Positions 32,728-43,953 of a DNA stretch of 64,000 nt are shown piece by piece. The translations under genes were made by a program, and so were the position numbers. The stretch covers positions 61,492,084-61,556,083 of the forward strand of contig OZ035961.1 in NCBI GenBank assembly GCA_964034945.1, read 5' to 3'. Source of the DNA: Chrysopilus asiliformis (Eukaryota > Arthropoda > Insecta > Diptera > Rhagionidae). The notes beneath the pieces are model-generated. The model was not told where the DNA came from, searched no databases, and was given only the letters and a program-made list of their open reading frames with translations. Positions within the stretch are counted from its first letter, which is position 1, and each line of letters begins with the position of its first letter.

Positions 32728-32812
32728 TACTGTCTGATCAGTGCAGTGAGTTAGAAGTTGGACTACCATGCGCCAGGCACCGGGTTCGATTCCTATCGGT
32801 GACAAAATTCTT
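32728..32812 (+). repeat. tRNA-like cassette 4 in Helitron
   Basis: The best of the cassettes: an A-box-like AGTGAGTTAGAAGTTGG, then CCATGCGCCAGGCACC, B box GGTTCGATTCC and CTATCGGTGAC. Pairing of the T stem is only partial, so a tRNA-derived origin is an inference. Confidence 0.5.
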
Positions 32813-32904
32813 TTTTTTCTTTTCAAATTCTTTTTTGTTGATTTATTTACTTTTTTTAATATTTTATTACTTAATTTATCTTTAAGTTTACATTTTTACT
32901 CCTG

Positions 32905-32962
32905 AATAATTGTTAGACTACAATGCGCCAGATGTGCGGGTTCGATTCCGAGTGGTGACAAA
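32905..32962 (+). repeat. tRNA-like cassette 5 in Helitron
   Basis: Same as cassette 2: GTTAGACTACAATGCGCCAG, GGTTCGATTCC and GAGTGGTGAC. Confidence 0.5.
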
Positions 32963-33119
32963 ATGTTTTTTTTAAATTTTTTTTTGACCTTAAATTATTT
33001 ATTTTATTTATATTATACTTCTTTAGGCGCGTTGGGCGATTTTTGGATGGGTAAAATTTTATGAGTTCGCGTCACCGACATGCTAATTTAACAGCTTAAG
33101 AATGCTGATTTGCTTTCAT

Positions 33120-34330
33120 TTGATTTTTTTATACAGAAAAAATCGATTTTTTTTGGAAGACAGTACCGATCAAAATAAAATTAGCGAGAAAATTTCTGAA
33201 TAGCACGTGACTTTGTTATACAACAAAAAATCGATTTTTTTTTTGGAAATTACATACGGTAAAATAAAATGAGACAGAAAATTTCTGAACAGCACGTGAC
33301 TTTGTTATACAACAAAAAATCGATTTTTTTTTTGGAAATTACATACGGTAAAATAAAACAGTGTTGTTCCTCTACGCGTAGACTTTAATTGTCTACACTT
33401 TAGTGTAGACAATAGCGTAGACAATCGATTTGGGGTAGACAATGTAGACATTGGCGTAGACAATGTCGACTTTGCGTAGACAATGTAGACTTTTTCATAT
33501 CTGTCAAAACAAAGTCATTAGTGAGTCATATATTGTCAAACCGAAATCGACTGACCTTTGATAGATCTATATATTATTTGATTTGAACATATATTATTTG
33601 ATTTGAATTACTTCCGTATAGATTTCCGTCTATCTGTAAATACGACAACTCTCAACAGAATTAAGCTAAAGACTAGAAACAAACGTGTTTTTTGAATAAA
33701 TTAAACAGATATTCTTAAATGAGCAAAGCCATCCCATACAAATTAATCAGTTTTTTAAACAAACGGTTCGTTATATTGAAAAATGTGTAAAGTAAAAAGA
33801 TTTTAGAATTCAATGTCATTTCAATTGCAAAAATTGAAAAAAGCCGCTTAGATTGCATGAAAAGAATTAGAATTGCCACTAAAGTTGGCCCGAAGTTCTC
33901 CATTACAGCATTTGGCGGTTGCTTCCTGGAAATTGTGCTGTATTATGTTAAAATTAATTGAAGGAAATGAGATTTTAAAACTAAATCAGCTATCCTTTAT
34001 TTTATTGATTGTCTACATTGTCTACGCGTAGAGAATAGACCATTGTCTACAGTAATAGTCCACGCGTAGACAATGGTGTAGTCTACATCACGTAGACTAC
34101 GCGGCACAACACTGAAATAAAATGAGACAGAAAATTTCTGAACAGCACGTGACTTTGTTATACAACAAAAAATCGATTTTTTTTTTGGAAATTACATACG
34201 GTAAAATAAAATGAGACAGAAAATTTCTGAACAGCACGTGACTTTGTTATACAACAAAAAATCGATTTTTTTTAGAAAATATACAGCAAAATAAAATTAC
34301 ACAGAAAATTTCTAAACAACACGTGGCATT
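33120..34330 (+). repeat. 93-bp tandem repeat array (split by a hAT MITE)
   Basis: Five to six units, each with GACAGAAAATTTCTGAACAG, CACGTGACTTTGTTATACAA and CAAAAAATCGATTTTTTTT. Inner units are nearly identical, outer ones diverged, as expected from unequal exchange. Two diverged units at 29515-29690 show the array in its short state. Confidence 0.8.
33359..34114. mobile_element. hAT-type MITE with perfect 8-bp target duplication
   Basis: CAGTGTTGT opens and ACAACACTG closes the element, and AAATAAAA flanks both sides (33351-33358 and 34115-34122). An 8-bp duplication and CAGTG-like ends are the hAT signature. Both subterminal regions are crowded with GTAGACAAT/ATTGTCTAC words in both orientations, likely transposase-binding repeats. 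No transposase is encoded. Confidence 0.88.
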
Positions 34331-34719
34331 CTTATACAGAAAAAAATAAATATCTCTAGCTATTTGTTGTATAAGAAAATCATGTGCTGCTCAGGAGTTC
34401 AAACCTTAATATGCATATTGACTTTTATTTGAAATTTACTGCTTATTAGCATATATTTTCGAAATTTCAGGTTGAAAAATATATAGGTATAAATACACGA
34501 CATTATAATTATTACCTTACGTATATTATTGTTTTCATTTCTGTTGGCAGTCCCCAATGACTGCAGATTTTTATTACTTAATTTATCTTTAAAATTTATA
34601 TTCTTACTACTGAATAAGTGTAAACTACATCGCGCCAGGTACGGGTTCAATTCTGAGCGGTGGCAAAATATTTTTTTTTTTGTTGAAATTGAGTCTTTAT
34701 TGGAACAAGTGAAAACCAT

Positions 34720-35010
34720 CTGCTCTATATATAAAATCGTTTAACCTGACGCCCAGCCCAAACCCCTGAAGATAGAGACTTGAAACTTTCAGAATATGTC
34801 CCACCATCGAGATTTTTCGAAATTTTAGCGCTAAGGGGGTGAACGGGGGGTAAAGGGGGTTTGGGTATTTTTAAACCGTGATTTTCGCCATGAATCCTGC
34901 TCAATAGGAGGCTGAAAAGTATCACTCGGGGGTTTTTGGGGTCGCTGATCCCGAATCCGGTTTTTTCAGATTTTCAAAATTCAAAACGGAAGGTCCTGTA
35001 AGGATAATGC
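34720..35010 (+). mobile_element. Helitron fragment (sister of 30664-31036)
   Basis: Starts CTCTATATATAAAATCGTTT, carries the same AACCTGACGC and CCCAAACCCCTGAAGATAGA blocks, and ends within a GGTCCTGTAAGGATAA unit. Confidence 0.55.
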
Positions 35011-35069
35011 AAATGCAAGAAATAACTTTTAGAAAATTATCTTTAGATGTGTCCATTTTACTTTTTACC

Positions 35070-35184
35070 CATCTATATAATAAAAACTGTAAAGGGGACA
35101 ATTTTTGTAATTTTGGATTTTCTCAAAAATATTGACATACATTGATGTATTTGGTCGTATAATACTGATGCCAAAAATGACATT
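35070..35184 (+). mobile_element. Helitron-like 5' end fragment
   Basis: ATCTATATAATAAAAACTGTAA fits the A + TC start of Helitrons and differs from the other 5' ends here. Cut after ~115 bp by the next element. Confidence 0.4.
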
Positions 35185-35730
35185 TTTATACCCGTATGGT
35201 GAAACCAAAGGGTATATTAACTTTGCCTTACCGTTTGTAACGCCACGACCCCGTCATCACACATAAAAATGTATTACACCAGTGTGTTTAGAAGGACAAA
35301 AATATTTAATTTTTGCATGTCCGTCCGTCCGTCCGTACGTCTGTGGCGCGGATTGCGGGATGCACTGATTGAGCTACAGACTTGAAATTTTGCGCAGATT
35401 CGTTTTTCGTAAAATGCGAGGCTAAGTTCGTTAATGGGCAAAAATGGACCATTAGGGGGGGTACCCCTCATACGAACGAAACCGATTTTTGCGAATATCT
35501 CAAAAACGGTGCATCTTATCACAAAAGTCCAAGAACAAAAGTTTTTTAGGATATGATTCTACATAAAACTCCCATACATCAAAATCCAATTGGAATAAAT
35601 TTGAAAAAATCTTATTGAAAAGTTTTACTTCAAAGAGGAATTTCCATACAATTGTTCGAATTTTAATACGAATATCACCATACGGGTCTCCAATGATTGC
35701 CAGAGTGGCAATTATAGCTTTTGTTATGTT
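35185..35730 (+). mobile_element. Helentron-like short element, complete (copy 9)
   Basis: TATACCCGTATGGTGAAACC at the left, a short (GTCC)n at 35318-35338, and the palindrome (one mismatch) and GTTATGTT at the right. Confidence 0.85.
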
Positions 35731-35966
35731 CATAGTCAAAACTTGCCCACGGACTCTGGGTGAAAAACTACATATGTAAATGTTTAATAGAAAAATTACA
35801 AATTTAACTTTGATGTCTTGAATGGTAAATGGTAACGTAAAAATAAAATATAAATCAAACATTTCTTTTTTTTTGTGATGAGGCTCATAACGGCACTGAA
35901 TCTACGTTCTACCAAATAGGAAGACGGAAAAGCAATCAACAGCTTCTGTTATTTATTTTAACTTCA
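35731..35966. other. Unassigned 236-bp spacer
   Basis: AT-rich sequence between the Helentron-like element and the first Helitron of the tandem pair. Nothing recognised. Confidence 0.35.
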
Positions 35967-36064
35967 TCCTATTATACTAAAGGCGCTTATTTCAAAATCG
36001 TTTTTCTTAAATAAGTCGACCCCGCTCCCACTTCTCCCCTCACCCTCAAGCTTATTTTAAAAAT

Positions 36065-36160
36065 AATAAAAATTGCCGCACATAGGATTCGAACCGGGGA
36101 CCAATAGCTTGCACCCCAACAGACATAGCGATTGAGCCTCTCACAATTCTGGCATTGGTT
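36065..36160 (-). repeat. tRNA-like cassette on minus strand (unit 1)
   Basis: On the minus strand GGCTCAATCGCTATG is A-box-like and CGGTTCGAATCCTATG B-box-like, 45 bases apart, with a GTGCGGC end. The copy in unit 2 (40105-40200) reads GTGGCTCAATCGC, closer to a tRNA. Probably a tRNA-derived pseudogene carried by the Helitron. Confidence 0.5.
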
Positions 36161-36716
36161 GTTTAAATGTATTATAGGTGCAACAAATTAAGCAAACTTT
36201 GATCGAAATTATGAATTCAAAAAAGTGTTTGACGTATTTATAAATTCAAAAAATATTATGTTTGACGGGTAAATCAACAGAGTTTTTTAAACGTATTTTC
36301 GTCACCGAATTTTTGGGTGATTGAATAGTGTAGCGTGGAAATAATTAGCTCCGAGTAAATGTTTCTGTGGGTTCAACTCCTCCTGTGGGATTATTTTTTT
36401 TTTTTATTTTTTCATTTTATTGTTTAAATGTTATTCATATATTATAATAACCTTATAGGTTTTAAGGCTTGTGTTCAAAATTTGAGTAGTACTCAACCGA
36501 TTTGGACGAAGTTTTTAAGGGCAGTCCAACTGCAACACGGGGAAAGCTATGGCCCAATTGCAGATTTTTCAGTCCCATGACAAAATTTGTTTAAATGATT
36601 TTTCGAGGTTTTTCTTTGTGGTAAATTTGATTTTTGTGAAGCTTTATCGAGTTTTGAATATATTCATATATTAATTTTTTTTTGTTAAACATCAAATGAT
36701 CTGAAATGATCCAATA

Positions 36717-37735
36717 CAGGAAAACCTGTTTTAGCCAGACTCGCACAGAACCAAGAAATTTGTCCGGCTGAGACAGATTTCCGGCTTATACAGGTTGGAT
36801 TAAAAAACACGGGTTTTTATTTTGTTTTACGATAATGTAACTATATACAAAACTATGCGATGAAACCTCGTAGTGTAAATTTTTGAATTTGTGCATTACT
36901 TTTGAGCCTAAAAATGTCCCAGTTCTTGAACAATGATCCGGTTGATAAAAAAATATGTTTCTTCGTCATACATGTGACAATAAAAAGTAGGAAGATTTCG
37001 AATTGATTTCAATTAGAGACGAGAGATGAAAAATACTTGCAATAAAACTGTTGTCTGACGTTTTTATGAAAGAAATTTTTCCTCTAAACTATGTCTTCCC
37101 TTCTCCTTGCTGAAACAAGATCTACTTGAAGCGTCTTTTTATAACATAAGTTAATAACTTTGTGCAAGATTTTATGCATTTTCAAAACTTGGGGATATGG
37201 TTTTTAGCATAAACTATTGCTGTGGGTTTGAATAACCCTTCCGGAGCTTGGAAACGAACAAAATCATTTTACATTGATTTTTCTGTTAAAATGTTCACAG
37301 AACTCCAATTAGAATTCAAACTATAGATTTATTTTGGCCTTTAGAACCTTTTTGGCTCAAAGTATTTTTCAGAAAATCCTAAAAACTTTTTTATTTGTAT
37401 GGGGGAGGGGAGAGCAAATATTCCGATTTACCCACTGACTAGGGCAAATCAAATTTTTATGTCATGCTAGACACACTACTGTAACTAATTTTTTGATCGG
37501 GCAATTTGTTCTATGCTTTAGAAATGGTCTACTAACTCTAAAAACATTTTTATATAGAAAAAAGTTTCCGGCTTATACAAAAAAAATTATGTCCGGGTTC
37601 GCGTTCAGCAGGTTCCGGCTTATCCAGATTCATCGAACACCACTTCAAAATCACGGGACTTGAAAACTATTCGGCTTAGGTAGGTTTCCGGCTTATACAG
37701 GGCCCGGCTTATACAGGTTTAACTGTATCTAAAAA
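36717..37735. mobile_element. pogo/Tc1-like MITE (unit 1)
   Basis: TA at both sides. Left end CAGGAAAACCTGTTTTAGCC, right end (inward) CAGTTAAACCTGTATAAGCC. These CAGTTAAACCTGTATAAGC-type ends are typical of pogo/Tigger-like elements. No transposase is left. Both duplication units carry it, so it predates the duplication. Confidence 0.75.
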
Positions 37736-37909
37736 ATCTAAGGAATGGTCCATTCGATGTGAAAAATAATAAATTTGATTTCATAATTTTACTCAAATAA
37801 ACTTACATAAGTTTTAATGAAATGAAGTTTTCATTAAAACTTATGTAAATAACTTAGTTTTTCAATACTCTGCCGTTGTTGGAAATTTAACTTTAATGAT
37901 TAATTATAA

Positions 37910-38191
37910 GTGGAAAATTTTGACAAAGCTATTATTATATTGTATTTTCCCATTCGGCCTGCGTTTTCCATGACCATCAACAAATCTCAAGGTCAGACAT
38001 TTGACAAAGTGGGGATTGTGTGGTACGAGCCCGTTTTCTCCCACGGGCAAATATACGTTGTCCTCTCAGGTAATTTATTTGTGTCAATAGCTAGAATTTT
38101 GTTGTTTTTAATTTCAACTTTTCTTATGTCTAAAAAGGTCTTGAAAATTGAAATAAAATATAGAAATGCTTTTCCCAGAGAGATTTACTAA
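37910..38191 (+). pseudogene. Helitron helicase, C-terminal fragment (unit 1)
   Basis: [20 protein letters not shown] and [20 protein letters not shown] form helicase motif VI of the Pif1-like helicase in Helitron Rep/Hel proteins (family form: [15 protein letters not shown]...VFSHGQLYVALSR). The final Arg finger position reads VVLSG instead of ALSR. Only ~60 of ~1,400 residues remain. This supports the Helitron identity of the 4-kb unit. Confidence 0.8.
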
Positions 38192-38471
38192 TCATGCCAA
38201 TCGCGAATATCTAAATATGTGTGAATGTGTGGATGTTGGAGTTATAGAATTCAAAATACAATAATTTATACAATTAAAAAAGGTATGGCACAGTAAAATT
38301 GTATACATTTTTTTGAAGTCATACTTTTTTTTATTAAAGTAAATAACCCGATTGATACATTATTTTAAAAAAACTCATGTTAATGGTGAATATAGGGCCT
38401 AACTAGTCTCTACTAGGCTTACTATTACCTCCTTGTGTCACACAATATGTACGTCGATCAAAGTTTAAAGA

Positions 38472-40006
38472 CAACCTATGTTAGAATAGAACAGATTGTA
38501 TAAAAAATTACAACTAAAATACGAAAAACTTAAATATGGTGAAATTTTAAGGTGAAACTAGCTTGGCCTTAGCTTGGCCCCAGATTGACCAAATAGTGGC
38601 GCTTTTAATACGAAACTAGCCTCTACGAGGCCTGCTCTAAAGTTATCATGTCACAAACCGTTGTTTGGAGAAAAAGTAGTAAGTGCTAGAAGACCGCAAA
38701 AGATTTACCTCTATCTTCGGTAATACAGTCACTTTGCCCAATAATTTTGTATGAACTGAAACTCAGTGACTGCAAAATACAGTGGAGGCCCAATATATCG
38801 ACCTACATATATAATGTTCAGCCCGTACGTTAAATCGGGTTCGTTATAACGAAATGCGCATTAAAGATCAACATACAGCCATGTTCAAAAGTGTTAGGCA
38901 CCATTTCAAAATCAATTTTTTCCTGTTTACGTGTTATTATATACACAGTGAAACAATGTGATTTTAAGAATATCAAAATTTATTTATCTGACTAATATTA
39001 GGTGGGCCCACCCCTAGCCCTTATTACAGCAGCGAGTCTTTTCGGCATTGTCGCTACAAGCCTATTTTCGTGTCGTCACTTATAAAATCCCATTCCTCCT
39101 GAATAGCCCTTTTCAGGGTATCTTCTGATGTTATTTTTGTGTTTCCGGATATTTTTCTTCAAAATACTCCACAAATGCTCTATCAAAATCTATGATTTCT
39201 TTGTAAAAAATGGGGGTGCCTAACACTTTTGAACATGGCTGTATGTTTTTATGAACATTATCATAATGAGATTTTAGATTGAGGTAAATTTTAATACGAT
39301 TTTTTCTTAAGTGGGATAATGCTTTAATGTATGTATAAGCGTTACAAATCCCACTTAAACTGATTACATTACCTTAAAAGTTTAATTTTTCGCGACGGTT
39401 TCACGTATAACACACATTATTTACGAAACAAATAGTTTTTCGTTATATAGAATAACAAAATTTTTCGTCTTTCACTATAGAGATGCTAATAATAATAATA
39501 ATACAATAATATAATAATAATACGTAATAATAATTCGAAACTGCTGTTCGCTATACTGGACGTTCGTTATATAGGTATACAATATAGTGGACGCCCGGAA
39601 GGGAAATTTTTTCTTCGCGGGTAAAAATATCTGTAACGGTTCTCGAAATATTTGAAAAAATTGTTCACATAAGATATTTCAGTAAATTCAATCAAACGAA
39701 AAACTTAAATATTGACCAATTTTAAAATAAAACCAGCTTGGCCTGAGCTTGGCCAAACAGTGGGCTTTTAGTACGAAACTAGGCGTCTACGAGTGATAAC
39801 CTACCCTAGAGTTATCACGTTACAAACTATTTTTTGAGAGAAAAACACTAAGTGCTGGCGAAATCTTTTGCGGTCTTCTAGCACTTACTACTTTTTCTCC
39901 AAACAACGGTTTGTGACATGATAACTTTAGAGCAGGCCTCGTAGAGGCTAGTTTCGTATTAAAAGCGCCACTATTTGGTCAATCTGGGGCCAAGCTAAGG
40001 CCAAGC
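38472..40006. mobile_element. Fold-back element, right arm truncated (unit 1)
   Basis: The left arm begins about 38472 (ACCTATGTTAGAATAGAACA) and runs to ~38710. The right arm at 39866-40006 is the inverse of its inner part (GCGGTCTTCTAGCACTTACT) and stops at CCAAGC where unit 2 begins. Full form at 42634-43952. Confidence 0.75.
38876..39241. mobile_element. Tc1-like MITE with transposase remnant, TA duplication
   Basis: CAGCCATGTTCAAAAGTGTT at the left is matched inverted at the right end, flanked by TA (38874-38875, 39242-39243). On the minus strand a decayed frame has FVEYFEEKYPETQK-like and NAEKTRCCNKG-like pieces of a Tc1 C terminus. Unit 2 has the empty site (ACATATG near 43034). Confidence 0.85.
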
Positions 40007-40719
40007 TCCTATTATACTAAAGGCGCTTATTTCAAAATCGTTTTTCTTAAATAAGTCGACCCCGCTCCCACTTCTCCCCTCACCCTCAAGCTTATTTTAA
40101 AAATAATAAAAATTGCCGCACATAGGATTCGAACCAGGGACAAATAGCTTGCACTCCAACAGGCATAGCGATTGAGCCACTCACAATTCTGGCATTAGTT
40201 GTTTAAATGTATTATAGGTGCAACAAATTAAGCAAACTTTGATCGAAATCATGAATTCAAAAAAGTGTTTGACGTATTTATAAATTCAAATAAATTCAAA
40301 AAATATTACCCGTCATCAACAGAGTTTTTTAAACGTATTTTCGTCACCGAATTTTTGAGTGATTGAATAGTGTAGCGTGGAAATGATTAGCTCCGAGTAA
40401 ATGTTTCTGTGGGTTCAACTTCTAATGTGGGATTTTTTTTTGTGAAATTTTTGATTTTATTGTTTAAATGTTATTCATATATTATAATAACCTTATAGGT
40501 TTTAAGGCTTGTGTTCAAAATTTGAGAAGTACTCAACCGAATTGGTCGAAGTTTTTAAGGGCAGGCCAACTGCAACACGGCGAAAGCTATGGCCTAATTG
40601 CAGATTTTTCAGTCCCATGACAAAATTTGAACTTTTATCGAGTTTTGAATATATTCATATATTAATTTTTTTTGTTAAACATCAAATGAACGCTGAAAAT
40701 AATCTGAAATGATCGAATA

Positions 40720-41746
40720 CAGGAAAACCTGATATACAGGAAAACCTGTATTAGCCGGACTCGCACAGAACCAAGAAATTTGTCCGGCTGAGACAGATTT
40801 CCGGCTTATACAGGTTGGACTAAAAAACACGGGTTTTTTATTTTGTTTTACGATAATGTAACTATATACAAAACTATGCTATGAAACCTCGTAGTGTAAA
40901 CTTTTGAATTTGTGCATTACTTTTGAGCCTAAAAATGTCCCAGTTCTTGAACAATGATCCGGTTTATAAAAAAATATGTTTCTTCGACATACATGTGACA
41001 ATAAAAAGTAGGAAGATTTCGAATTGATTTCAATTAGAGTCGAGAGATGAAAAATACTTGCAATAAAACTGTTGTCTGACGTTTTTATGAAAGAAATTTT
41101 TCCTCTAAACTATGTCTTCCCTTCTCCTTGCTGAAACAAGATCTACTTGAAGCGTCTTTTTATAACATAAGTTAATAACTTTGTGCAAGATTTTATGCAT
41201 TTTCAAAACTTGCGGATATGGTTTTTAGCATAAACTGTTGCTGTGGGGTTGAATAACCGTTCCGGAGCTTGGAAACGAACAAAATCATTTTACATTGATT
41301 TTTCTGTTAAAGTGTTCATAGAACTCCAATTAGAATTCAAACTATAGATTTATTTTGGTCTTTAGAACCTTTTTGGCTCAAAGTATTTTTCAGAAAATCC
41401 TAAAAACTCTTTTATTTGTATGGGGGAGGGGAGAGCAAATATTCCGATTTACCCACTGACTAGGGCAAATCAAATTTTTATGTCATGCTAGACACACTAC
41501 TGTAACTAATTTTTTGATCGGGCAATTTGTTCTATGCTTTAGAAATGGTATACTAACTCTAAAAACATTTTTATATAGAAAAAAGTTTCCGGCTTATACA
41601 AAAAAAATTATGTCCGGGTTCGCGTTAAGCAGGTTCCGGCTTATCCAGATTCGTGGAAAACCACTTCAAAATCACGGGACTTGAAAACTGTTCGGCTTAG
41701 GTAGGTTTCCGGCTTATACAAGGCCCGGCTTATACAGGTTTAACTG
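40720..41746. mobile_element. pogo/Tc1-like MITE (unit 2)
   Basis: Counterpart of 36717-37735. The left end carries a short duplication (ATACAGGAAAACCTG twice, at 40718 and 40734). Confidence 0.75.
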
Positions 41747-41960
41747 TATCTAAAAAATCTAAGGAATGGTCAATTCGATGTGAAAAATAATAAATTTGAT
41801 TTCATAATTTTACTCAAATAAACTTACATAAGTTTTAATGAAATGAAGTTTTTCATTAAAACTTATGTAAATAACTTAGTTTTTCAATACTCTGCCGTTG
41901 TTGGAAATTTAGCTTTAATGATTAATTATAAGCGCAAATTTTGACAAAGCTATTATTATA

Positions 41961-42155
41961 TTGTATTTTCCTATTCGACCTGCGTTTTCCATGACCATCA
42001 ACAAATCTCAGTGCCAGACATTTGACAAAGTGGGGATTGTGTTGTACGAGCCCGTTTTCTCCCACGAGCAAATATACTTTGTCCTCTCAGGTAATTTATT
42101 TGTGTCAATAGCTAGAATTTCGTTGTTTTTTAATTTCAACTTTTCTTACGTCTAA
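41961..42155 (+). pseudogene. Helitron helicase, C-terminal fragment (unit 2)
   Basis: Counterpart of 37910-38191: [20 protein letters not shown] with Gly-to-Cys in the motif and HEQ in place of HGQ. More decayed than unit 1. Confidence 0.8.
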
Positions 42156-42633
42156 AAAGGTCTTGAAAATTGAAATAAAATATAGAAATGCTTTTCCCAG
42201 GGAGATTTACTAATCATGCCAATAGCGAATATCTAAATATGTGTGAATCTGTATAAATATGTTTGAGATACCTTAAGAAAACCTCAAAGATTTTGATGTG
42301 TATGTGAGTATGTATGTATTTATTTGTGATAAAAATTGTAACGCTTTTACTCTCATAGTACCCTATCAAATTGGATTTAGAAAAATCGCAGTTGGAAGTT
42401 GGATTTATAGAATTCAAAATACAATAATTTATACAATTAAAAAAGGTATGGCACAGCAAAATTGTACACATTTTTTTGAATTCATACTTTTTTTATTAAA
42501 GTGAATAACCCAATTGATACATTATTTTAAAAAACTCATGTTAATAGCGAATATAGGGCCTAACTAGTCTCTACGAGGCTTACTATTACCTCCTTGTGTC
42601 ACACAATGTGTATGTCGATCAAAGTTTAAAGAC

Positions 42634-43952
42634 AACCTATATTAGAATAGAACAGATTGTGTAAAAAATTACAACTAAAATACTAAAAACTTAAATATGG
42701 TGAAATTTTAAGGTGAAACTAGCTTGGCCTTAGCTTGGCCCCAGATTGACCAAATAGTGGCGCTTTTAATGCGAAACTAGCCTCTACGAGGCCTACTCTA
42801 AAGTTATCATGTCACAAACTGTTGTTTGGAGAAAAAGTAGTAAGTGCTAGAAGATCGCAAAAGATTTACCTCTATCTTCGGTAGTACAGTTACTTTGCCC
42901 AATAATTTTGTATGAACTGAAACTCAGTGACTGCAAAATACAGTGGAGGCCCAATATAAAGACCTACATTTATAATATTCAGCCCGTACGTTAAATCGGG
43001 TTCGTTATAACGAAAGGCGCATTAAAGATCCACATATGTTTTATGAACATTATCATAATGAGATTTTAGATTGAGGTAAATTTTAATACGATTTATTCTT
43101 ATGTGGGATAATGCTTTAATGTATGTATAAGCGTTACAAATCCAACTTACACTGATTACATTACCTTAAAAGTTTAATTTTTCGCGACGGTTTCACGTAT
43201 AACACACATTATTTACGAAACAAATAGTTTTTCGTTATATAGAATAACAAAATTTTTCGTCTTTCACTATAGAGATGCTAATAATAATAATAATAATAAT
43301 ACAATAATATAATAATAATACGTAATAATAATTCGAAACTGCTGTTCGCTATACTGGACGTTCGTTATATAGGTATACAATATAGTGGACGCCGGGAAGG
43401 GAAATTTTTTCTTCGCCGGTAAAAATATCTGTAACGGTTCTCGAAATATTTGAAAAAATAGTTTTTTACATATGTTTTCCGTAACTTTAAATAGTGCATA
43501 GGAAAGTCATTTTATGTTGTTCACATAAGATATTTCAGTTTTCAGTAAATTGAATCAAACGAAAAACTTAAATATTGACCAATTTTGAAATAAAACTAGC
43601 TTGGCCTGGGTTTAGCCAAACAGTGGGCTTTTAGTACGAAACTAGCGTTTACGAGTCCTACCCTAGAGTTATCACGTTACAAACGATTTTTTTTTGAGAA
43701 AAACACTAAGTGCTGGCGAAATCTTTTGCGGTCTTCTAGCACTTACTACTTTTTCTCCAAACAACAGTTTGTGACATGATAACTTTAGAGCAGGCCTCGT
43801 AGAGGCTAGTTTCGCAATAAAAGCGCCACTATTTGGTCAATCTGGGGCCAAGCTAAGGCCAAGCTAGTTTCACCTTAAAATTTCACCATATTTAAGTTTT
43901 TAGTATTTTAGTTGTAATTTTTTACACAATCTGTTCTATTCTAATATAGGTT
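42634..43952. mobile_element. Fold-back element, complete (unit 2), ~235-bp arms
   Basis: AACCTATATTAGAATAGAAC at 42634 is matched inverted at the right end. Arms 42634-42867 and 43717-43952 share AGCTTGGCCTTAGCTTGGCC and the CTCTACGAGGCC block. The inside has an ATA/TAATAA microsatellite and blocks related to TIR elements (CAGTGGAGGCCCAATAT and ACAATATAGTGGACGCC). No gene. Confidence 0.8.
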
Positions 43953-43953
43953 A

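Larger units (their letters stand above)
32502..34719 (+). mobile_element. Second Helitron-like copy, head-to-tail behind the first
   Basis: Starts TATGTATTTAAAAGGCAAAG immediately after the 3' end of the previous element and parallels 28860-30000 through the three tRNA-like cassettes. It carries an expanded 93-bp tandem array (33120-34330) with a hAT MITE inside. Its own 3' end is not seen; it runs into another Helitron fragment at ~34720. Confidence 0.6.
35967..40006 (+). repeat. 4.04-kb segmental unit 1 (Helitron-derived, tandem duplicated)
   Basis: Begins TCCTATTATACTAAAGGCGC after an A, a Helitron-like 5' end, and is followed by a second copy starting at 40007 with the same first bases; colinear offset 4040. 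It contains two tRNA-like cassettes (36065-36160, 36350-36400), a pogo-like MITE, a helicase fragment and a fold-back element. Unlike unit 2 it holds a Tc1-like MITE (38876-39241). It lacks the last ~95 bp of the fold-back arm that unit 2 retains. Confidence 0.8.
40007..43952 (+). repeat. Segmental unit 2 of the tandem duplication
   Basis: Repeats 35967-40006 with scattered base changes and small indels. It lacks the Tc1-like MITE. It has ~60 extra bases near 43470-43530 and a ~110-base stretch around 42255-42395 that are absent or much shorter in unit 1. The base before its TC start is C, not A, so it joins by duplication rather than by a fresh Helitron insertion. Confidence 0.8.

Noticed and set aside
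36065..36160. A functional tRNA gene on the minus strand
   Set aside because: A and B boxes are present but acceptor and T stems do not pair properly and there is no Pol III terminator at the right distance; kept only as tRNA-like.
35967..43952. Possible CRISPR-like or bacterial repeat arrays
   Set aside because: The direct repeats are two long segmental units, not short repeats with unique spacers; introns, LTR elements and Fsn show a eukaryotic genome.
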